From the NCBI GenBank assembly GCA_025200525.1, contig CM045762.1, positions 88,354,717 to 88,418,716 on the forward strand: a stretch of 64,000 nucleotides of DNA, in the 5' to 3' direction. Numbering within the stretch: position 1 is the stretch's first letter; each line of letters begins with the position of its first letter. Of this stretch, positions 22,601-33,518 are shown in pieces. The position numbers and the translations under genes are program-made. The DNA is from Camellia lanceoleosa. Taxonomy: Eukaryota > Streptophyta > Magnoliopsida > Ericales > Theaceae. Below the pieces are notes generated by a model that saw only the letters and a list, made by a program, of their open reading frames with translations, did not search any database and was not told the DNA's origin.

Positions 22601-22992
22601 TTTCTCTTTCATTCGCTTATACTATAGTACATTCTTTTGATATACTCATGAAGCATCTAAGATTATGTCTTCTTTAAATCTTCAGAATTTTCTAATTGGT
22701 CACTGAAAGCTTTTCGTTGGCAGTTAATCACATAGAATACCAGATATGTAGATTATAATTTGTTAGAAGTTGCTTCATTGGCCAAAATTTCCATCGCACA
22801 ATAATTTGAAGTTTTTTTCTACCTTTTGAGATAACTAATTGCTTAATTCTAATTTCAATTGTTCCATTACATTCTGAAGTAATTGTTGCCGCTGATCAAT
22901 TGATTGAATGTTTGGTGTACAGTGAAGAACCAACGGAACCATTCTACTATTTGCAATTGGACCCACCAACAAGAGAAGTGAAGCCTGAGTGA
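19630..22992 (+). pseudogene. Small three-exon plant gene with an in-frame TGA (unrecognised family)
   Basis: Exons 19630-19764, 22475-22554 and 22923-22992 join in phase to 94 codons. Introns have GT/AG ends (donors GTAAGC and GTATGT; acceptors GTGTAG and TACAG) and are 2710 and 368 bp. The product starts with a Ser/Thr-rich head, then PIPRRESPWG, KAH, CSDRAEDVIQ, ACFEGNPFKT, PGPFKLFWQCM, EPTEPFYYLQLDPP and REVKPE. It has no signal peptide or membrane helix. A TGA at 19732-19734 falls after KAH, where an Arg codon (CGA) would fit. The rest of the frame is perfect across both splice sites, so it is a recent pseudogene, a null allele, or a sequencing error. I think it is a conserved short plant protein but cannot name it. 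Confidence 0.7.
19765..22474 (+). other. First intron of the small gene
   Basis: A/T-rich intron with a poly-A run (about 20214-20236). No other gene is seen. Text near 20420-20490 resembles the 3' tail of a plant LINE on the minus strand, but it is too short to call. Confidence 0.55.
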
Positions 22993-23149
22993 TGCTCGTC
23001 TCCAAATGCCATATATCTGCTTTTAGATTGGACCCTTATGTCCTTTGAATTTCAAGTTTTGTTATCGTTTCCTGATATGCTAATATGGCATATATTTTGG
23101 CTTTCAAGTTCAAAATAATATGATTTTTCACATTGAATGAATGCCATGG

Positions 23150-25144
23150 AGGGAGAAAGGGCCTCCTTTTATACACATGGTTTCGTCGCCGATGATTTTT
23201 GGGTTGTTTTCTCCTCTTCTCTCTTGAGGTACGGATTTCTTTGATCTTTTTCAATATCTCTCTTATAGATAGACATGTGGTATATTCTATTGCATAAAAA
23301 CCATGTTGTTATGGATCTTTTTGGAAAATCATATAGCGGGATCTAAGTGTTGATGTGTAAGGTTGAGATTTGGGAAATAGCTTGTTGTTGAGTTAATTTG
23401 GGGGGAAAATGGTTTAACATGTTATGGGTAGAGAGAAGTAAAGCCTTAATTGTTTTTGTAGTAATGCTTGGTAGGTGAAAATGGTTTAAATGGTGAGATA
23501 ATCATGTTGTGAATTAAAGAATTTGATTAATGACTCGGTAATTTATTTGTGATTAAATCGGGCCTTATGATTTTTAACATTTACTTTGTGTTGGGTTGAT
23601 TATAGTTGAATATAATGAAGTGATAATTTGTTAATTGTTAAAAAGGGGATTTAACCATGAGATTAGGAATTTTGGGTAGTACCCTTGTTGTGTTGAAATT
23701 GAGCGGGTTATGACCTTGTTGTTCGTGGGTTGAGTTTTTGGATGAAATGGAAGAAAGAAGTCTCATTTATTTTAAATGCATGTATATATCTATATAATTG
23801 GTGTTTTGTGAATTGAAAATTTTGGAAATTGACTCTTTTACAATTAAGAAAGAACCTTGGTAAAAGTTGAAAACCTTGGAACATCATAAATGTTGTTGGA
23901 TCTAATGCCTCTTAAGAATTGAATGATTGTATTTTGTGCATTTATTACATTTTACTTAGTGGTTTTGTCCTTGGTCATTGGTGGAGGATGACATTGTGAA
24001 TGTTGAAATGGTTATGTGTCTGCAGTACACTCGAATGGTCTATGAATATTGTATAATGTGATGGTTGGAAGATGTGTAATGCGCTGATCATCAGAGGTAC
24101 CATTCCCTTTCAGCTAGTGCCTGGTAAATTGACAGAGATACCATTCCCTTCCAGCTGGTGTCTGGTAAATTGGCATTTTACTGTGAGAAAATGTATTATT
24201 GGCTTACTGTGCTTAAGGCAGGTGGAGTGGAATTGATTTGATACTATTACTTCGGTATATTGAGTGTGTTATGTGTTATGGTGATTATGATTCAGTAAGG
24301 TTGAGTTGTCTCATATGTTGAATAGATGTGCTCATGTATGTGTGGACGTGCTAGAGGGTGTTACGGGAATTTCCACCTTGAGTTATTTTATTGAAGGTAT
24401 TTTTTTTTTTTTAAGTTTTGAGTCAAAAATTGAGAATATGATGAATGTGTGGAGTCAGACTAGGGTTGTATTTTGGGTATGAACAATGTGAAGAAATCGG
24501 ATTTGGTGAACGCGCTTTCAAAAGAAGGAAAAACCAAGAGAAATAAAATGGATATTATGTGTTATTTTGTCACTAATGGAAAATACGGTTATTGTGTAAT
24601 GATTGTTTAATTGGGGAATGGGTAGTAAAAGCAAACCTTGGTGCTGTTGAATAAACTGAACGTTTCCGAGAAAAGTATTTAAGTATGTATACTTTGGTTA
24701 TAAAATGTCACATTATTTATACAGTACAAGACTAAGCATTAATGATCATAGCTATCTGTAAGCTGCTATTGTTTAGGATCATGTTGAGATCCCTACTGGA
24801 TTTTATGTTCATCCCACGTTGCTAATCCTTTTCCAGGTGAAGATCGAGAAGTGTTTCAAGGTCATGGATCTTCTTTACCTGTTGGCCACGGGGCCTTTTA
24901 TGTATAGGCGGAATGCCATCGATGTAAAAGGGTTAAACCCTTCCTACTTATTTAAATGATGTAAGCCTACGGGCAATTTATTTAATAGTACTTTCATGTT
25001 GCATTCATTTTTATTCGAATGAAAGAATTCTTATTGATGTAAGCCTTGTAAATATAATAAGCTTCTGTATGCCATCTCTGAGAATGAATTTATAATAATG
25101 GCTTTGGTAATGGAAATCCGAGTAATAAACTGTGGGGCGTGACA
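23150..25144 (+). repeat. 5'-truncated Tekay-like LTR fragment
   Basis: Landmarks occur in the same order as in the other Tekay-type LTRs: CTTGAGGTACGGATTTC (about 23225), GGTCATTGGTGGAGGATGAC (about 23975), a short tandem duplication with TACCATTCCCTT (24097-24180), CTACTGGATTTTATGTTCATCC (about 24795), GTAAGCCTACGGGC (about 24961), and the end GGGGCGTGACA (25134-25144). The left border is approximate and lies in the 3' flank of the small gene. Confidence 0.6.
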
Positions 25145-25228
25145 ACTGTCATTTCGTTTTGTTTTCTCTGCAAATCCCTTAATGAATCCAAAATCCAAAC
25201 ATAGTCCTAAGTCACTTGGACTAACCAA

Positions 25229-25462
25229 ATGCCATCAAACCAACAGGTTCATGGGCCCATTTTTGCTTTTGTTTTTGAAATTTCAAGTTTAGAGGGAATC
25301 ACATCACAACAACCAGCTAATATATCATTCTAATCCACCACTAAACATAAATGCCATCAGACCAAGAGGTTCATGGCCCCATTTTTGTTTTTGGTTTGGA
25401 AATTTCAAGTTTAGAGGGAATCACATCACAACAACCAGCTAATATATCATTCTAATCCACCA
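25229..25462 (+). repeat. 122 bp tandem duplication
   Basis: ATGCCATCAAACCAACAGGT (25229) and ATGCCATCAGACCAAGAGGT (25351) start two near-identical copies. Both contain TTCAAGTTTAGAGGGAATCA and CAACCAGCTAATATATCATT. No coding content. Confidence 0.85.
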
Positions 25463-25732
25463 GCAAAAACCTGAGAGTAACTTTCAAAAAGCCTCCTTTA
25501 AAAAAAAAAAAATTAAAATTACAAAGTACAAACAAAATTGTATAATAAAAAATTTTCTTGCCAAATTTTTCTCAATTTCTTCATAGATCCTATACATGAC
25601 ATTTTCATTCTAGCTGCCTAACTTTCAGTATCAAAGGGTTGGAACAGGTATTAAAAAATATGAGATTTTTTATTGATAACATACTTTTTATTTATAACAT
25701 ACTTAACAAGGGTAGGAGGTTTGAAAAAACAA

Positions 25733-25934
25733 GAGTAAATATCATTTTACCCCCCAAACTATCACTCGTTTTTCACGCGCACCCCCATACTTCTATTTAT
25801 TTCAATTTAGTACCTAAACTTCCCACAAATTGATCAATTAGACCCCTACCGTCACCTTCCGTCCACAATTGGACAGAATGTGATGAGCTGTCCCCCGGAC
25901 CTATCTTTTGGAGGGAATATAAGAAGGTTTCCTT
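25733..25934 (+). repeat. Left terminal inverted repeat of the Mutator element
   Basis: It matches the reverse complement of 31664-31865 over about 200 bp, with scattered single changes. It includes CACCCCCATACTTCTATTTA, TTGATCAATTAGACCCC, GGAATGTGATGAGCTGTCC-like text and GAGGGAATATAAGA near the inner end. The ATATAAG is a possible TATA box. Confidence 0.92.
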
Positions 25935-26072
25935 GCAAAATAAGTTGGTTTAGTAGACAGTTCAATTAGGGCTTCGTTGGGATCAAAATTGGTTTTAGGG
26001 TTTTCAAATTCCTTATTCGAAATCGAAATCAAAGTTCATCAGTGAACGAAGGGCACAAACTAACATTGAATC

Positions 26073-29000
26073 ATGGGTTGGGTTCGAAGAGAGAAGGATG
26101 GCAAGCAAAGGAAGCGACCAATTGTTTATGGTATTTACTTTTAATATTTGTTTAATTTTGAAGCTAATGATTTTGAAAAATCGATTTCTGATATAATACT
26201 ATTTTGATTTGGCATTTTTTAGAATATATCTTTGTCTATTTGTCTTTGAAAAGGATTTGTTTAATCGTAATTGTTTTACTTGAATAGTGTAATACTTGAT
26301 TAGTTTTAGTTTAATCAGTCCTTAAAAGAAACTCATTTTTTATGTAATACTTATAAAAAATCAATTTAGTTTAATCATTTTGTAGAATACAAATTTTTTT
26401 TTTTTTTTAATGTATTCATACATGGATTTCTTCAATTGGAATTGTCTTATGGTAATAGTAGTTTAATAATATTTTTATTTATTTATTAGTATAATTAGTC
26501 CATAATAGCATATTTTTTCATTTAAAAATGTAGAGAAAGGATCTTTTTATTTCACAATCAAAATGCATCATGGGGGGTTAGTTAGTTTTTGTAACGCCCC
26601 GACTTCCGGGTCGTTAATAAATCAAATCAACCTCAAATCAACCTTTAGATGATTCAACTCCAATCGCCACTAAATTTGCTTCATGCCTGAAAAATAAATT
26701 AATTCGGGAAGTATACAGTACAACAGGAATAGCAAGGTTCAGACAGAAAATAAATTAACAAAGATCCAGCAATTACACAACTGATTAGATTCGATAAACA
26801 AGCAATTTATCAAATTGCACAAACAAGTCAACTCGACATATGATAATTTATCCAGAACCAAATACTCGGTCCTACTCGGTACATGACCAAAGACCGGCCT
26901 CACCCCCCTCACCCAAGCACAACCGCTTATCCGGGGTATTGGTACAGAGTATATTGGCAAAGTCCACTCGATCCATGTACGGAGCATTTCCACGTCATTT
27001 AGTCAGACAAATCAACATTTCCAACACAGATTAACTACACAGAGTTCATCAAATGACTAGAGTAATCAAATGAATCAACAATGAATAATTCCATAGAATT
27101 TATCAAATGATCAGAATAATCAAGAGTTTATGGGAATTAAAAATAAACTCTTGCAAAGAGAATTTAGGAAGCATATTGTATACCACCGAATTACCTCAAA
27201 TCAATCTCCTCCATCTCCAACACTTGAATCTCGATCTTTCGCCATAAATCTCCAAATTCTAAGCCATAAGGTATGAAAGGTTTCACAAAATCTACAACTC
27301 TCCTCCTTTATGAAAATGCTTACTCTCACTCTAACCACTCTTAATCTAAACTCAAAATGTGTATAACAAATGGAGAGAGATATAGGAAAAACCATAGAAA
27401 GAAGTTGAGAGGTGGCTCAATTTATAGGCAACTTGGTGTAACATACTAGTTGGAATTTGAAAGGACAAGTTTGAATATGAATGGACCACTAATAAGGATA
27501 GTAAATGAACTACTAGTAAATGAACCACTAATAAGGATATTAAATGAACACTAAACACTAATTGATATTAAATGAACACTAACTAGAATTAAATGAACAC
27601 TAGTTAGACTATGAATGGACACTAGTTGGAATATGAAAAAACACTAAAAATACGGGGTGTCACAGTTATAATCCTCAAAGGGTTTATAGTGATGGATTGA
27701 TAAGTCATTTTGACTTTTGTAATTTTGATGAAATTTCACTTGTGGAGTTGGATAATATGGCCAAGGAAGTGGGCTGCACTAGATGTAACATCTATTACTA
27801 TAAGCTTAATTATTGTGCTGGGTTAGAGTTGATTAACACTGATGAAGATGTAATGACGTTAGAGACACCTGTGGATGGAAACAGAGTAGTAGAGGTTTAT
27901 ATAGGTTGTTTAGGAATGGATGGTGTTATAGGGTCAAGTGCAAAAAGAAGTCAGAGAAAGGAAGTACTTGTAGATATACAGGTAGTCGAAGAGGAAAATA
28001 GTGATGACTATGATCCTAATCCCTCAGACTCTTCCTCATCTAATGAGTCTGAGAAATATGAGGATAATGACTATGGATTTTCTGATGATGATGCATTGTA
28101 TGAGGCTAATGTTGACAAAGAGCTAGAGTTTGCTGGTGTAGGAAGTAGTAAGAATGCAATGGCTGAGCCAGTTGATGACCTACAAAGCCTTGGAAGCTTC
28201 TCTGATGAGCTAAAAAGTATTGACAGCTCATCTGATGATGAAGGTACTTCTCATGGGATGCAACACCCAGTTTTTAATGTTCACTCTGATATGCACAATC
28301 CTTAATTCAAACTTGGTATGGAGTTCAAGAGTCATGATATGTTTAGGGATGTTGTGAAGGAGTATGCAATTAAGTGGGGAAAACATATAACATTTATCAA
28401 GAATGACAAACAAAAGGTGAGGGTAGAGTACAAAATTGGTTGTCCTTGGGTTTGTTATGCTTTATATGTAAAACATGATGGGTTGCATAGGATCAAAACA
28501 CTTGTTAATGAGCACACTTGTAATAAATCTTTTAATGTGGCACATGTGAGTTCCAAATGGATTGTCAAGAGGTACTTTGAAAGAATTAGGTTAAATCCTA
28601 CATGGCCAATTCAATCATTGGCAGACACTATTTCAAGTGAGCACAATGTGAAGGTTGACTTACAAAAAGTGAGAAGGGCAAGAAACAAGGTGTTGACACA
28701 AGTAGAGGGTACTGCAACTGAGCAGTTTGCAATGTTATGGAGTTACATTGAGGAGATTAGGAATATCAATCCTGAAATAACAGTCTGCATGAAGGTGAAA
28801 CAGATTCCAAAGGTTAATGAAGGGAGTAATCCAAGGGTTATTGATGAGACCAATACAGAGTCAAAGTTCAAAAGGTTGTACTTGTGTTGGGGTCCATTGA
28901 AGAAAGCTTTTATGAATGCTTTCAGGCCAGTCATAGGAGTTGATTGATGCCATTTGAAAGGGTCACATGGTGGTATTCTCTTGAGTGCTGTTGGGATAGA

Positions 29001-30409
29001 TGCAAACAATTGCATATTTCCATTTGCCTATGCAATTGTTGAGAAAGAGAAGAAAAAAAACATGGTTGTGGTTTCTAGAGTTGCTAGGACATGATCTGAA
29101 TATTGTAAACTCTCATTGTTATACGTTCATGAGTGATAAACAAAAGGGTTTGATTAATGCAGTGGCTGAGTTGTTCCCAAATGCTTCACACAAGTTTTGT
29201 GTGAGGCATTTGTACAACAATTTTAAGGGTGAACACAAGGGGTTGGTTCTAAAAGATCTGTTGTGGAAGGCTGCAAGAGCAACAACTGTTCCTATATTTA
29301 CCAGAGTGATGACAGAGATTAAAGAAGTTGATTGTAAGGCATATGATTGGTTAGTTGAAAGACCACCAATTCATTGGAGTATGAAGCACTTTAACACTTT
29401 TCCAAAGTGTGACCTTTTGCTAAACAATCTATGTGAGTGCTTCAATTCAAGCATCTTGGAAGCTAGGAGTAAATCTGTGGTTACAATGTTAGAGAAGATT
29501 AGGTTGTTGTTGATGGAAATAGTTCAAAAAAGACGAGATGTAATGCAAAGACACAATGGTCCTATATGTCCTGAAAGTGAATGCAGGTGGATGGATTCCT
29601 AAATGGAATGGCAGTGAGCAATTTGAGGTTGTAGGGCCATATGGTGAGCAATACAAGCTGGACTTGTGGCTGCAGGAAGTGGGATCTGTCAGGCATTCCA
29701 TGTGCCCATGTTATGGCTGCTACAAATTTCTTGGCTCAAGAACCAGAAAAATATGTTCATCAGTATTACAAGGTGGAGACTTATCTGAAGATCTATGACA
29801 ATATGTTGACTCCTATTAATGGTAGAGAAATGTGGCCAAGAACTGAGTGTGCAAAGTTGTTGCCACCTGATGTGAAAAAGAGAGCTGGGAGGCCTAAACA
29901 AAATAAAGGAAAGGAGACTGAGGCACTAATTCAAGGCACAAAGCTAGGAAGGCAGGGCACTAAAATGACGTGTAACAATTGTGGGAAGGTGGGACACAAC
30001 AGGAGAAGTTGCAAGGTCAAGGGCAGATTCACCTACATGAAAGAAAGACAAGCTCAGGGGAGCCAAACTGAACCATGCCAACCTCAAAGCCAATTAACTA
30101 CAGAAACACTTGATGTCAAGAGACACATGAGACAGAAGAAACTGGCTGTCAGTGTTCTTCCCTTTTTTTTTTTAAATATTTTAAATAGTAACTTAACTGT
30201 CCTATATTTGATTGTGCTTAATTGTGGATAATTCAATCTTATTGCAGGTTAAAAGGAGAGTGGTACAAGGAAGTCAATCAACTCCATCTCCAATGAGTTC
30301 AACAAGCACACCAAAGGAAGGTCAAATGATGTGGAGAGGCAAGCTAGTGTACAATGCTAGTGGCATTAAATCAGCATCCACTGGACAAAAAGAGGGAGCA
30401 CCCACTTGA
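26073..30409 (+). pseudogene. MuDR-type (mudrA/MURA) transposase, interrupted and frame-broken
   Basis: Exon 1 26073-26130 (MGWVRREKDGKQ...). Exon 2 starts at 26534 and runs to 30147 with a solo LTR inside. The last exon is 30248-30409. Order of parts: N-terminal MuDR domain (KMHHGG, YNPQRVYSDG, about 26560-27900), an acidic Ser/Asp-rich linker, the DNA-binding/plant mobile domain (28318-28650), the DDE transposase core (FRPVIGVD, LLSAVGIDANN, FMSDKQKGLINAV), a SWIM finger (CGC...CAH, 29665-29721) and a CCHC knuckle (CNNCGKVGHNRRSC, 29971-30012). Defects: TAA at 28303-28305, TGA at 28945-28947 next to the first catalytic Asp, a frame change in an A-run at about 29051, and others near 29590 and 29660. 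It would have bound the TIRs and cut the element out. Confidence 0.88.
26590..27664 (-). mobile_element. Solo chromovirus-like LTR (1075 bp) inside the transposase exon
   Basis: On the plus strand it begins TGTAACGCCCCGAC and ends GGGGTGTCACA. Read on the minus strand it starts TGTGACACCCCG and ends GGGGCGTTACA, the form of Tekay-type LTRs. Flanks are GTTTT (26585-26589) and GTTAT (27665-27669), a 5 bp duplication with one change. Removing the LTR and one copy of the duplication restores the transposase frame from HHGGLVS to YNPQRVY, so the insertion is later than the Mutator element. Confidence 0.85.
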
Positions 30410-31216
30410 CATTTTTTTTTTTTTTTGGTTGGATAGAAGAAGGAAGCATCTACATGACTTTCTCATTGGGGCTTTTTGTACATGTAATAATTTTATTTTT
30501 TTATTTTTTATTTTTTTTTTGGAATGGTTGCCCTGAACTTGTTAACTATGTAAAGGTAGTATTTTGGTTGTCATAAACAATTGTGTGTTTTGAAAACTTG
30601 AATGACAAATTTATGACTGTTGCTTTTATGCATAATGCTCTATTTTAATGGATGGTACTCCTCATTTCTATGTAAATGTAGCTTGTGTTGGTTTTGGTTG
30701 CCATTACATAGATGGATTCCAATTGTGTGTTTTGAATAAATTCCACTTATAGGTTTTTTATTCATTGAATGAATGCCACTTGATGGATGGATGCCAGTGA
30801 TAGGTATTTTATTCATTGGTTATGATGGGGCCATTCAAAGAGGCCACCAATTAGTTATTTTGATGGATGGATGACAAATAGTTAAAGTAACACACAATGC
30901 CACTTTTGTTTTGTTTTGTTTTGTTTGTTTTTTTTTTAATTGAATGATAATGCCCTATTTTTGTAAGGAAGAACACAAATTGTTTTTTAAGGGACAAACA
31001 AAGGCTGTGATGCTTTGTTTTTTTAAGAGTAAAACCTTAACACAAAATCTGAAATTTTCATTCAAAATGCTTTCCTCATTACATTTTATTCATAATATTT
31101 CCCCCATTACATTTCCCCCCCCCCCATTACATTTCATTCATAATATTTCCCCTCCCCCCCCCCCCAATTACATTCATTCATTCATAATAGTCCCCCATAT
31201 TACGTTCTTTCTTACA
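30410..31216. other. Non-coding spacer between the two convergent Mutator genes
   Basis: Low-complexity DNA with T-runs, C-runs (about 31117-31165) and repeated ATTACATTTCATTCATAATATT words. Both genes of the element end here. No gene is seen. Confidence 0.6.
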
Positions 31217-31576
31217 CTACATTACAAACCACATTGATAAAATGATGCACCATGAGGTAGCCAAGCATATCCATAGCTTTGTCTCTCTTTTATTCCTTGT
31301 CTGCAATCTTGCTTCTAGCTTATTGACCTTCTTCAATAGCCCATGGATGATTTGCACTACTCGTGAGCACATAGGTGGGTCAACCCAAGTGAACTGATTA
31401 CAACCATTCGTGGGACAGCTGAGGAACCTCCTACCAGGATTTGCATCAGTCCATGATGTTTGTATCACCCTTCGTCTTCCATAGCAAATGCATCTCAGGT
31501 CTTCCATGTCACTTGCACTCCATCTTCCTTCAGTTGAGCTCAATCTTCCCAGATTTCTTGACCTTATATTCCTCAT
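31217..31576 (-). CDS. GRF-type zinc-finger protein carried by the Mutator element (119 aa, intact)
   Basis: The 119-residue frame runs from ATG at 31576 to a stop at 31217-31219. A GRF zinc finger lies at about residues 29-66: CICYGRRRVIQTSW, NPGRRFLSCP, then CNQFTWVD, giving the C-x-C ... GRxF ... C ... C-xx-F-x-W pattern. A Lys/Arg-rich, coiled-coil-prone stretch follows (LLKKVNKLEARLQTRNKRE), then a hydrophobic C-terminal segment (about 102-119) that could span a membrane. It resembles small plant proteins of the At4g04775-like type. GRF fingers bind single-stranded nucleic acid in other proteins. The gene starts just inside the right TIR and converges on the transposase gene, the position of mudrB in maize MuDR. 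It has no stops, unlike its partner. Its role in transposition is unknown. Confidence 0.8.
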   Translation of the reverse strand: MRNIRSRNLGRLSSTEGRWSASDMEDLRCICYGRRRVIQTSWTDANPGRRFLSCPTNGCNQFTWVDPPMCSRVVQIIHGLLKKVNKLEARLQTRNKRETKLWICLATSWCIILSMWFVM

Positions 31577-31633
31577 TCTCTTTTACCACCAAACAGATGC
31601 TCTGTTTTTTTTTTGGTTGGGAGCTTGCCTCTG

Positions 31634-31640
31634 TTATATA
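31634..31640 (-). promoter_or_regulatory. Possible TATA box for the GRF gene
   Basis: On the minus strand TATATAA lies about 58 bp upstream of the start codon and just inside the right TIR. A second A/T-rich candidate (ATATAAGAGGG) lies in the TIR itself. Confidence 0.45.
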
Positions 31641-31663
31641 GTAGAAGGGAGAGGTTGGATATG

Positions 31664-31865
31664 GTGGGAAACCCTCTTATATTCCCTCTAAAAGAAAGTT
31701 TAGGTGGACAGCTCATCACATTCCGTCCAATTATGGACAGAAGGTGATGATAGGGGTCTAATTGATCAATTTGTGAAAAGTTCAGGTACTAAATTGAAAT
31801 AAATAGAAGTATGGGGGTGCACGTGAAAAACTAGTGATAGTTTGAGGGTAAAATGATATTTACTC
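31664..31865 (-). repeat. Right terminal inverted repeat of the Mutator element
   Basis: Reverse complement of the left repeat. The inner edge lies near AACCCTCTTATATTCCCTC (31670-31688). Retention of ~200 bp similarity at both ends suggests insertion within the last few million years rather than an ancient event (inference). Confidence 0.92.
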
Positions 31866-31893
31866 AAAAAATAATCAGCCCACAAATGAAATT

Positions 31894-33278
<1,385 letters not shown>

Positions 33279-33518
33279 CAATTGAAAATTTATGAGAAGA
33301 ACTACCCTACACATGGCCTAGAGTTAGCAACGGTGATTTTTGCCTTAAAAATCTTGAGGCATTATCTATACAGTGAGAGATTTGAAGTGCTTTCTGATCA
33401 TAAGAGTCTAAAATATATGTTCTCGCAGAAAGATTTGAATTTGAGGCAGAGAAGGTGGATGGAGTTCATTAAAGATTATGACTTTGAGTTGCATTATCAT
33501 CCAGGGAAGGCCAATGTG
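33279..33518 (+). pseudogene. Tekay RNase H fragment
   Basis: The frame reads [35 protein letters not shown] and [12 protein letters not shown]. It closely matches the first Tekay copy ([20 protein letters not shown]) and breaks off at GKANV where the insertion starts. Confidence 0.88.

Larger units (their letters stand above)
25733..31865 (+). mobile_element. MuDR-like Mutator element, both ends present (6133 bp)
   Basis: The ends are ~200 bp inverted repeats that begin GAGTAAATATCATTTTACCC and are nearly identical. Flanks AAAAAACAA (25724-25732) and AAAAAATAA (31866-31874) form the 9 bp target duplication typical of Mutator elements, with one mismatch. It carries a MuDR-type transposase gene rightward from the left TIR and a GRF-finger gene leftward from the right TIR. 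A 1075 bp solo LTR (26590-27664) sits inside the transposase gene. The element is no longer autonomous. Confidence 0.93.
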
